Shown here: piece by piece, positions 1-5,262 of the stretch | How the letters are laid out: the number at the start of each line of letters is the position of its first letter | Position numbering within the stretch: position 1 is the first letter of the stretch | Source of the DNA: Promethearchaeum sp. | GTDB lineage: Archaea > Asgardarchaeota > Lokiarchaeia > Sigyniarchaeales > Promethearchaeaceae | Reading direction: 5' to 3' | Assembly: GCA_030611625.1 (NCBI GenBank) | Contig: JAUWPK010000106.1 | Span: 1-9,614, forward strand | DNA: 9,614 nt | The notes under the pieces: model-generated | What the model was told of the DNA's origin: nothing | Databases searched by the model: none | Seen by the model: the letters and a program-made list of their open reading frames with translations, nothing else | Position numbers and translations under genes: made by a program

Positions 1-125
1 TTTTGATTTTTTTGTTTTTTCTTACCATTTAGAGAATTTCTTGCTTCATTTTGCATCTTTTCCAGCGTTTTTTCCGAGATCCCACGCCATAAAGGGATAT
101 TTTTTCCACTAAGCAAATTATATCT
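1..125 (-). CDS. possible partial gene running off the left edge, unknown function
   Basis: One minus-strand frame is open from about position 125 to the edge. It reads roughly SGKNIPLWRGISEKTLEKM and then a very basic Lys/Gln/Asn-rich stretch. The only in-frame ATG is at 56, giving MQNEARNSLNGKKKQKNQ before the window ends; a TTG further upstream could also serve. The upstream half has mixed, protein-like composition. The last part is low complexity because the DNA there is an A-run on this strand. There is no clear ribosome binding site. The frame lies downstream of the pyrimidine tract that probably ends the surface-protein remnant, so it would be a separate gene. I do not recognise the protein, and it could be chance open frame. 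Confidence 0.25.
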
Positions 126-195
126 TTGGATTCAAAAACGCCTTTTTATTCATTATTCCCAGTCTAAATAAATAGATATTTTTATTCGATGATTT

Positions 196-227
196 GGAAA
201 AAGAAGAAAAAGAAGAAAAAGAAAAAA
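196..227 (-). terminator. pyrimidine-rich terminator tract after the surface-protein remnant
   Basis: All 32 plus-strand bases here are purines (mostly A with G), so a minus-strand transcript would carry runs of five or six U broken by C. The tract starts directly after the stop codon at 228-230. A 9-bp unit, AAAAAGAAG, repeats in tandem at 198-206 and 207-215. Oligo-U stretches are the usual archaeal termination signal, so this is the likely end of transcription for the gene at 228-620. Confidence 0.5.
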
Positions 228-620
228 TTAAGCCATTCTTTGTTTTTTAATCGAATATTTAATTCCGATAACTGCGAAAATCGAAATCAATCCAAGAAAA
301 ATGGCTGAATACCCTGATACCGAAGAAAGCGGATCTGTATTATCTGGATCGGTATTATTCGGCGGTTAATCTACATTAACCGTAAATCTTACCGTATTCT
401 GTGCAATATTGCCCATTTCATCCGATACTATGATTGTAATATTGTGATTACCTTCTAATAACCCTTCTGGGATATCATAATAAATATCTTCACCACTAAC
501 ACACTCGGTTGCCGAGACAATTTCATTACCATTTAATTCGATTGTATAGGTGGCAGGATTTAAATTTACAACGACACAGAGAAAAAAAAATATGAAAAAA
601 AAAAAAACCAAAAGTTTCAT
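228..620 (-). pseudogene. surface-protein remnant: Ig-like segment, in-frame TAA, C-terminal membrane anchor
   Basis: From an ATG at 620 the minus strand encodes a Phe-rich hydrophobic N-terminus (MKLLVFFFFIFFFLCVVV). This is followed by a segment typical of Ig/cadherin-like repeats in archaeal surface proteins, with NPATYTIELNG, then NITIIVSDEMGN and VRFTVNV. A TAA at 366-368 stops the frame. The same frame then continues with an acidic, Pro/Asn/Asp/Thr-rich linker, a hydrophobic helix (YSAIFLGLISIFAVIGI), a basic tail ending KKQRMA, and TAA at 228-230. That is the usual C-terminal anchor of such proteins, so reading frame and domain order are preserved across the stop. The Ig-like segment lacks its usual first strands. 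The Phe-rich start comes from T13 and T9 tracts that may instead be the terminator of the upstream gene. I read this as a decayed 3' end of a larger gene. An 84-residue secreted protein, or a single-base sequencing error, is also possible. Confidence 0.55.
582..607 (-). terminator. double oligo-T terminator behind the SCP2-like gene
   Basis: On the minus strand a T13 run (607 to 595) and a T9 run (590 to 582), separated by CATA, lie 24 nt past the stop codon at 631. These are the longest T-tracts on this strand near the gene. They fit an archaeal intrinsic terminator for the SCP2-like gene. The same bases would encode the Phe-rich start of the surface-protein remnant. Confidence 0.55.
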
Positions 621-630
621 CGGACGACCT

Positions 631-1149
631 TTAATCCACTTCGCGCTCAATAAAATCAAAAAAGTCATAAATCCATGCACGAGGTTTTGAAGCTAAACCT
701 AAACTACCATCAACTTTACAATCTCCAGAAAAGAATTCAGCGTCTGTATTTGGATTACCTTTCATTATCTTTAGTTGACAGGCAGGAGTCCAATCCATCC
801 ATACTACGTGCTTAATAGGCTGGATCATCGCTGGATCATGAGTTCCAGAATATAGCGCAAGTTCTTGTTTTTCCGGAGTGAATTTAAGGATAAATTTTAC
901 ATCACTACCTCGAATTTCAATAAAATACCCGAGAGATTCATATTCTTCTAGATCGCTCTCTAAATTTTCCCAGTATTCTTGTTTATCTTCATCATCCGAT
1001 TCTTTAGATGCATGTGCGGTACCTACAACAGCTTTGAAGAATAATTCTGCGTCTTTAACGCCATCTAAGTCACCATCATCAAATTTTTTTACGAATTCGT
1101 CTATAGCGTTTTTCATTTCATCTATAGTGAACCATTTAATAATTTCCAT
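631..1149 (-). CDS. SCP2-like sterol/lipid-carrier domain protein (putative)
   Basis: This is a soluble, acidic protein of 172 residues with no signal peptide or TM segment. The C-terminal half resembles the SCP2 sterol-carrier fold. Strand-like segments (VKFILKFTP, QELALYSGT) lead to CQLKIMKGN and then AEFFSGDCKVDGSLGLASK near residues 138-155. These match the SCP2 end motif of an (A/F)xSGxLKxxGDxGLA type. SCP2 domains bind lipids or acyl chains in a hydrophobic tunnel. The N-terminal 70 residues are helical and very acidic and hold a DGDLDGVKD loop (25-33) that looks like part of an EF-hand. I chose ATG at 1149 because GGTGA lies about 6 nt upstream. An in-frame GTG at 1158 overlaps that site and would add three residues. 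A TATA-like TTTATTAA lies near 1217-1226. The gene follows the longin-GTPase on the same strand after about 200 bp. The SCP2 call rests on motif resemblance only. Confidence 0.5.
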   Translation of the reverse strand: MEIIKWFTIDEMKNAIDEFVKKFDDGDLDGVKDAELFFKAVVGTAHASKESDDEDKQEYWENLESDLEEYESLGYFIEIRGSDVKFILKFTPEKQELALYSGTHDPAMIQPIKHVVWMDWTPACQLKIMKGNPNTDAEFFSGDCKVDGSLGLASKPRAWIYDFFDFIEREVD

Positions 1150-1158
1150 TTTTTTCAC

Positions 1159-1362
1159 CTTTGTATAAAATAAGTTCTTTAACCAATTTAGGTTGTTTGA
1201 ATCTCTGTTTGATCATTAATAAAGCTTTTTTTCAAAATCCCATCGTAAATAGTAAAAATATTTTATCATAAAATATCAATGAAGGTTCGGAAAAAATCAA
1301 AACTAATCAATAACGGAGAAAAGTGGGTAAAAAACTAAGTAAAAACGGAGCAAATAGCTGAG
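1159..1362. other. intergenic region between the GTPase and SCP2-like genes
   Basis: I find no protein-like open frame longer than a few codons. On the minus strand there are T5 and T6 runs at 1341-1345 and 1329-1334, likely ending the GTPase transcript. There is also a perfect AT-only inverted repeat at 1258-1276, and a TATA-like sequence near 1217-1226 that could start the SCP2-like transcript. Confidence 0.5.
1258..1276. repeat. AT-only inverted repeat, 8-bp arms, 3-nt loop
   Basis: ATATTTTA and TAAAATAT flank a TCA loop and are exact reverse complements. The element lies about 110-125 bp upstream of the SCP2-like start and past the T-runs that follow the GTPase gene. It could be a regulator site or a weak hairpin. 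In DNA this AT-rich such palindromes also arise by chance. Confidence 0.4.
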
Positions 1363-2421
1363 TTATAATACAATTTTGCCCTTTGAGATTAAGTTATTAA
1401 CCAGATCATCGAAAACTTTGTCGATATTTTTGCCAATTCGCGCTGATGTTTCGAGATAGCTGATGTTCAGTTCATTTGCTAGACTTAACGCTTTTTCTTG
1501 GGAAATTTGGATTTCTTCTTCAAGATCGCATTTATTACCGCACAGTACAACCTCGATTTCATTAAAATTAGGAAAATTATTCTTTACATCTGAATACCAA
1601 TTCCTAATACTTTCAAATGATTCTGGTTTGGTTAAATCAAATACTATAATCACACATTGTGCGCCGTTATAGTAAAGTGAGCGGATTTTTTGGAATTTTG
1701 ATTGTCCTGCAAGGTCCCAAAGGATCATCTGAAATGATGTATCATAAAGAAATATGTTTTTTTCGGTAATGTTGGCTCCAATTGTTGGAATGTAGCTTTT
1801 TCTGAATGCTTGGTCTGTAAATTGGAGTATCATCGAGGTTTTTCCCACACCTGGGTCCCCAATTATGATGGTTTTAAAAGCGAAATCTGCTTTAGTTGAT
1901 TGTTCGTGTGTTTCTGGGAATTGTTTTGAATTATCATCAAATTGTAGTTCTTGGGATGCTAGTTTAAGTAAGAATTCCTGGATATTTTTATGGAATAATT
2001 TAAGTTTATCTCGTAGGATATCTTTGTCTTCATTCTTTTTGATAAGCTGGAGAAAATCGATGAGAAATTCATTTATTTTTTCTTCAATATCATCTTTATA
2101 TTTGTATAGAATGGAATCATCTTTTTCTTCAAATAGGATAGATAGTGTGGCTTCTCTTCTTCCACCTCTGCGAGTTGGGTCCTTCCATTCTATAAGTTTA
2201 ACAAGCCCTTTCTTCTTAACCTGAGGAAAACTCATTATTACCAATTCATCTGATATTTTCTTTGAATAGGTGAAAAGATCAATGGTTACGCCTGATACAG
2301 CGCTTCTAGTATATTTAGGGATATCTTTTGGATAAAAAACCCACGTAAATGGGCCGATTTTTTCATCAAACATGGAGAAAATAATTTGAAGTGCAATTTG
2401 CATATGTATTTTTAATATCAT
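1363..2421 (-). CDS. longin-like domain fused to a Rab/Ras-family small GTPase
   Basis: This is a 352-residue protein. Residues 180-350 form a complete small GTPase: P-loop GDPGVGKTS (188-196), switch-I YIPTIGA with T213, WDLAGQ (235-240), GNKCDL (295-300) and ETSA (324-327). It should bind and hydrolyse GTP; the Gln of the DxxGQ motif is kept. Switch-I and the WDLAGQ region look Rab-like. There is no C-terminal Cys (end SKGKIVL), so eukaryote-style prenylation is unlikely. Residues 8-128 look like a longin fold. They show a strand pair around FSMFDEKIGPFTWVFYP, a helix, three strands (ELVIMSFP, GLVKLIEWK, REATLSILFEE) and a long C-terminal helix. The start recalls the FxxxxGP longin opening of Nprl2-type proteins. 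A helical linker joins the domains. ATG 2421 gives the longest form. ATG 2403 (Met7) is possible, since a TATA-like TTATTATAAT about 28 bp upstream would make a leaderless mRNA. Likely role: nucleotide-dependent switch at membranes (inference). Confidence 0.9.
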   Translation of the reverse strand: MILKIHMQIALQIIFSMFDEKIGPFTWVFYPKDIPKYTRSAVSGVTIDLFTYSKKISDELVIMSFPQVKKKGLVKLIEWKDPTRRGGRREATLSILFEEKDDSILYKYKDDIEEKINEFLIDFLQLIKKNEDKDILRDKLKLFHKNIQEFLLKLASQELQFDDNSKQFPETHEQSTKADFAFKTIIIGDPGVGKTSMILQFTDQAFRKSYIPTIGANITEKNIFLYDTSFQMILWDLAGQSKFQKIRSLYYNGAQCVIIVFDLTKPESFESIRNWYSDVKNNFPNFNEIEVVLCGNKCDLEEEIQISQEKALSLANELNISYLETSARIGKNIDKVFDDLVNNLISKGKIVL

Positions 2422-2425
2422 TTCT

Positions 2426-2437
2426 ATTATAATAAGA
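2426..2437 (-). promoter_or_regulatory. TATA-like box upstream of the longin-GTPase
   Basis: The minus strand reads CTTATTATAATA here. Its centre is only about 10 bp from the ATG at 2421 but about 28 bp from the in-frame ATG at 2403. Archaeal transcription starts about 26 bp past the TATA centre, so this box would favour a leaderless transcript starting at Met7. The region is AT-rich throughout, so the call is weak. Confidence 0.3.
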
Positions 2438-2445
2438 TTATTTCT

Positions 2446-2453
2446 AAAAAAAA
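2446..2453 (-). terminator. oligo-T8 terminator behind the zinc-domain membrane protein gene
   Basis: The minus strand carries T8 about 33 nt past the stop codon at 2486, just before the GTPase gene. An A14 run (plus-strand T14 at 2459-2472) lies between the stop and this T8. The tract suggests that the zinc-domain gene and the GTPase gene are at least partly separate transcription units. Confidence 0.4.
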
Positions 2454-2485
2454 CTCAATTTTTTTTTTTTTCTGTCCAGTCTGGA

Positions 2486-3097
2486 TTAAAAATCTGAATC
2501 ATATCTATAATTATGTTTTTGATTTTTTTTCTCATCAGCGGTAGTATCCCCACAATTACTACAAAAATTTTCCTTTGGATCTAAGGGATGTCCGCATTGT
2601 TGGCAATACATAGTTGCATCGGTGATTTTATGCGATTTTTCACTTTGATATGTAGGTTTTTTGGGATTATAAGAGGATGCTCTGGATAATGCAACTAACG
2701 CTTTGTTTCTTATTTCTTTTGCGTCTTTTCTCATTTGGGGATATTTTATTAAGTAATAATAACCGAAAGTTCCTAGTATAATAAGTGGTATTATGATGAA
2801 CATTGCTGAGAATCCCGCTGGCGCGCCTTGTGTTCCTATCGAAGCCATCCCCATAAATATAATTAAAAACACTACGACAATTATAAGTGAGATTGGATTT
2901 TTAGTTTTATCTACTCGTTCTGAATAGCATTCTGGGCATAATTCATATCGATAACCATAACGATGACGATGGGAACGACTTGAGCTATACATCGGACGAT
3001 AAATATTTTTACATTCTAAACAGATAAGTGCTCCACAATCTTCGCATTTTGAAATTGCATTTTGATCTGGATGATATTTGCATTTCATATTTGTCAT
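2486..3097 (-). CDS. two-TM protein with N-terminal B-box-like zinc finger and C-terminal zinc ribbon
   Basis: This is a 203-residue protein. Residues 6-29 hold Cys/His pairs in B-box-like spacing (C6, H9, C18, C21, C26, C29), and another pair follows at C54 and C57 (CPEC). A His/Arg/Tyr/Ser-rich stretch lies between them (about 36-51). Two hydrophobic segments follow (about 69-87 and 96-117), separated by a short Gly/Pro-rich loop. The C-terminal part has a zinc ribbon, YCQQCGHPLDP then NFCSNCG (C165, C168, C179, C182). Both zinc domains would face the same side of the membrane, most likely the cytoplasm. Zinc ribbons of this kind usually mediate protein or nucleic-acid contacts; the partner is unknown. 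ATG 3097 has AGGAGA about 11 nt upstream; ATG 3088 is three codons later. The gene lies just upstream of the longin-GTPase on the same strand, so it may act in the same membrane process (inference). Confidence 0.75.
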   Translation of the reverse strand: MTNMKCKYHPDQNAISKCEDCGALICLECKNIYRPMYSSSRSHRHRYGYRYELCPECYSERVDKTKNPISLIIVVVFLIIFMGMASIGTQGAPAGFSAMFIIIPLIILGTFGYYYLIKYPQMRKDAKEIRNKALVALSRASSYNPKKPTYQSEKSHKITDATMYCQQCGHPLDPKENFCSNCGDTTADEKKNQKHNYRYDSDF

Positions 3098-3175
3098 TTT
3101 TTATTTTTTCTCCTATAAAAAAATATCTTGATACCTACATGTAGTTCTTCCTTTTAAAATATTTTTCAAGGATTG

Positions 3176-3274
3176 TTATTTAATAATTTCTTGTATTTTG
3201 GGTTCTAATAATTCCCAGATATTAGAATTGGAGACATCTGGAGCAAATTTTTCTTTTTCCATTATAGTCATCAT
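3176..3274 (-). CDS. possible small protein, 32 residues, unknown function
   Basis: This short open frame starts with ATG 12 nt past the stop of the methyltransferase gene and ends in TAA at 3176-3178. The protein starts MMTIMEKEKFAPDVSNSN and ends IWELLEPKIQEIIK. The composition is balanced, with a Trp and an amphipathic C-terminal helix, unlike the homopolymer-driven chance frames nearby. A second start at 3262 (third Met) would give 28 residues. I see no Shine-Dalgarno site, so it would depend on coupling to the upstream gene. It may equally be the last piece of a deleted gene. Confidence 0.3.
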   Translation of the reverse strand: MMTIMEKEKFAPDVSNSNIWELLEPKIQEIIK

Positions 3275-3285
3275 TGGTATTAAAT

Positions 3286-4599
3286 TTAGTATATAAGATT
3301 TTTTTTCCTCAGTATTGCAATGAAATAACCGGAACTTTCACTGTATGTGGGGTAAAAGCGAAGCAAATTTTTCAAGTCATTTGTATCAAGTCCCTCATAC
3401 TCTAAACCGAATTTTCCATATTTTAGATATTTCTGATCAATTGGTATTGTTTTATATCCAAGTTTTTGAACCGCGTAGGCAATTATTCCTTCATTTTCTT
3501 CTTTTGGTATCGTACATGTATTATACATTAGGATTCCGCCTGGTTTTACAAGTTGGTCAACTATTTTTAGTAATCTACGCTGATTTTTAGGGTAATCTAA
3601 TAATATATTTTGGGGTTTTTCGAGATATAATTTGGGACGGGTTCCTAACGCTGAACACGGAGGATCAAACAGTAAAAAATCAGCTTTTTCTCTGAACTCT
3701 GGCATTTTCTTTAAAATTTTTTCTAGCTTGATTGCCATAACTTCAATATTTTGTAAATTTAAACGGTTGATATCATTCCGTAAATGTTCTAGACGGTTTG
3801 TAGAACGATCAATTGAAATAATTTTTAACCATTTCGACTCATTCTGCTTTGAAAATAACCAATGACTCCATTCTGCTATTGCAGTTGTTTTATGTCCAGG
3901 AGCAGAACATGTATCAAAAATAACGGGATTTTCAACTTGAGTGTTTTTATGTATTTCTTCAACAAAAATTGCACAAGCTATTGTTGCGGGAAGTGTTTGT
4001 TCAGAGATCCAACCATTATTATATATTGCACTTGAACGATATTTTGCAAGGGAATATCTTGGTAAAGTGTTGTTTACAAGGATCCCTTTCTTATATTTTG
4101 GGAGATCTTTTGATGAAATCATTGTTTCACCGTTTGCTATATGAAATTTTCTAAATATTTCGTCCATTTTTTCGTTTTCAAATGGAGGTTTTAATAAAAT
4201 GGATATTTCTTCCCCCTTTTCGAATTTATCAGACATTCCTTTAAAACCGGGGATGAATAAATCGGCACCTATCATTATTGACTCTGCTGCAAATTTATCC
4301 GTATATATCTGTTTACTAAGCAAGGGAATCGTTCTATTTTCAGTAAATGGGATCTTTAAGGTATTTTCAAGGGGACCTTTTATAGCATTTGTCCCTGGAA
4401 ATTGATTTTTAAATTCTTCTATAATTTCTTCAATGGAAATTTTATTTAAGTTAACGCGAAGGTAATAAAATTGCGGGGGAACAGTTATACATTCTAAGAT
4501 TTCCTTAAGTTCATCCAAATCTGTTATTGTGTTATAAAGATGATTGACGATTGAGGATGATATAAAATTAATTCTTGCAAATACGTAAATTTTTTCCAT
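3286..4599 (-). CDS. NSUN6-like PUA-domain RNA cytosine-C5 methyltransferase
   Basis: This 437-residue protein uses S-adenosylmethionine to methylate C5 of cytosine in RNA. Archaeal members with this layout are related to NSUN6, which acts on tRNA C72; the exact target here is inferred. Residues 1-95 are the N-terminal domain. A PUA domain covers about 98-175 (KFAAESIMIGADLFIPGF and following). The Rossmann-fold catalytic domain covers about 195-432. Its motifs are DTCSAPGHKTT (229-239, SAM binding), SID (262-264), FDPPCSALGTRP (311-322, Cys315) and NTCTIPKEENEG (360-371, Cys362). Both family cysteines, the nucleophile and the release cysteine, are present. The usual APGGKT is APGHKT here and TCS is TCT. 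ATG 4599 lies 4 nt past the stop of the antitoxin-like gene, with no strong Shine-Dalgarno site, so the two are probably co-transcribed and translationally coupled. Confidence 0.9.
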   Translation of the reverse strand: MEKIYVFARINFISSSIVNHLYNTITDLDELKEILECITVPPQFYYLRVNLNKISIEEIIEEFKNQFPGTNAIKGPLENTLKIPFTENRTIPLLSKQIYTDKFAAESIMIGADLFIPGFKGMSDKFEKGEEISILLKPPFENEKMDEIFRKFHIANGETMISSKDLPKYKKGILVNNTLPRYSLAKYRSSAIYNNGWISEQTLPATIACAIFVEEIHKNTQVENPVIFDTCSAPGHKTTAIAEWSHWLFSKQNESKWLKIISIDRSTNRLEHLRNDINRLNLQNIEVMAIKLEKILKKMPEFREKADFLLFDPPCSALGTRPKLYLEKPQNILLDYPKNQRRLLKIVDQLVKPGGILMYNTCTIPKEENEGIIAYAVQKLGYKTIPIDQKYLKYGKFGLEYEGLDTNDLKNLLRFYPTYSESSGYFIAILRKKNLIY

Positions 4600-4603
4600 T
4601 TTT

Positions 4604-4966
4604 CTAACTTAATATTATTTTTTTTAGAATATCTTTATCTTTCCCAGTAAAAATATTATCAAATTGCAAATTTTCAACCAAATCAACCATTTTTTTATCA
4701 AGATCTTCAGAAATGTGAGGTTCTATGTTATTATTTACAAGAAATTGGGTAAATTCATGAAAAGATAATTGTGAAATTTTCCAAGCTTTTTTGAAACCAA
4801 TTACATTTTTTTTATATAGTTCCAAAGCTAACTTTTTCCCTCTCTTCTTAATTTCTGATTTTGTAAGTTCTTTTATCATTGCAGGAATAGAAAGATTGGA
4901 TAGATCCGCCATTAATTTCACAACATCATATTCATCCTTTGATAATCGCAAATTTATTTGATTCAT
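4604..4966 (-). CDS. ribbon-helix-helix plus UPF0175 antitoxin-like protein
   Basis: This is a 120-residue basic protein. Residues 1-40 fit a ribbon-helix-helix DNA-binding domain, with strand INLRLSKDEYDVVKLMADL and helix IPAMIKELTKSEIKK. Residues 45-82 resemble UPF0175, the VapB-like antitoxin family: ALELYKKNVIGFKKAWKI, then SQLSFHEFTQFLVNNNIEP. In the family, UPF0175 proteins are often antitoxins for PIN-like (DUF3368) toxins. No toxin is visible on either side. Upstream on the same strand is only a start-less coding-like fragment, and downstream is the methyltransferase, 4 nt away. The protein could therefore be a solitary regulator of its own operon. The start at 4966 is the only nearby ATG and has no Shine-Dalgarno site, only AT-rich sequence. 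Confidence 0.7.
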   Translation of the reverse strand: MNQINLRLSKDEYDVVKLMADLSNLSIPAMIKELTKSEIKKRGKKLALELYKKNVIGFKKAWKISQLSFHEFTQFLVNNNIEPHISEDLDKKMVDLVENLQFDNIFTGKDKDILKKIILS

Positions 4967-5020
4967 ATTATTATATAATTATCTGGATTATTAACATCCT
5001 CGAACCATTTTATATCAATT

Positions 5021-5194
5021 TTAATATAATGGATCTGGAAAAACATCAATATCAAAATGTATTGCGAAATGTTTTACAAGAGCTTTAGCAACGGAAAAGA
5101 GATGAATAATTCTTTCAATATAATCGGTGTTTTCATTGGATTGAATAATGTTATCGTCATAATTTAATATTATGGCAAATATTATATCATTTTT
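5021..5194 (-). pseudogene. coding-like fragment without a start codon, upstream of the antitoxin-like gene
   Basis: One minus-strand frame stays open for 57 codons between TAA at 5195-5197 and TAA at 5021-5023. It reads IIFAIILNYDDNIIQSNEN, then TDYIERIIHLFSVAKALV, then KHFAIHFDIDVFPDPLY. The composition is protein-like, with an amphipathic helix and a Pro/Asp-rich end, but the frame has no ATG, GTG or TTG near its start. An ATG at 5190-5188 is one base out of frame, so a single-base indel could have disconnected it. It precedes the antitoxin-like gene on the same strand by 54 nt, where a partner gene could stand. I do not recognise it, and it does not look like a PIN toxin. Confidence 0.35.
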
Positions 5195-5224
5195 TTACCA
5201 GAAAGTTGAATCGAAGAATAAAAA

Positions 5225-5232
5225 TTTTTAAA
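5225..5232 (+). promoter_or_regulatory. TATA-like box for the beta-helix surface protein
   Basis: TTTTTAAA lies with its centre about 34 bp before ATG 5263. Transcription would then start near 5254, giving a leader of roughly 8 nt. This supports ATG 5263 over the TTG at 5206, which lies upstream of the box and would not be in such a transcript. Confidence 0.45.
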
Positions 5233-5262
5233 GGCGCAATTCAATACTACAATGATGTAAGT

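Noticed and set aside
196..227. Purine tract as a coding repeat or triplex-forming microsatellite
   Set aside because: Its place directly after a stop codon on the minus strand is explained by transcription termination.
620..680. Longer start at 680 for the surface-protein remnant
   Set aside because: It lies within the end of the SCP2-like gene in another frame, and the extra residues add no plausible signal; ATG 620 has AAAGGT upstream.
878..1168. Plus-strand open frame opposite the SCP2-like gene
   Set aside because: Ser-rich product that mirrors the codons of the minus-strand gene, with no start signal or recognisable motif.
1865..2224. Plus-strand open frame opposite the longin-GTPase
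   Set aside because: It is antisense to a gene with intact G motifs; its Ser/Leu/Phe-rich product reflects complementary codons only.
3135..3144. CTACATGTAG palindrome upstream of the zinc-domain membrane protein gene
   Set aside because: Ten base pairs, single copy, no flanking symmetry; too weak to call an operator.
5206..5262. TTG start giving a 561-residue surface protein
   Set aside because: The TATA-like box at 5225-5232 lies inside this extension, and ATG 5263 puts the signal segment at the normal distance from the N-terminus.
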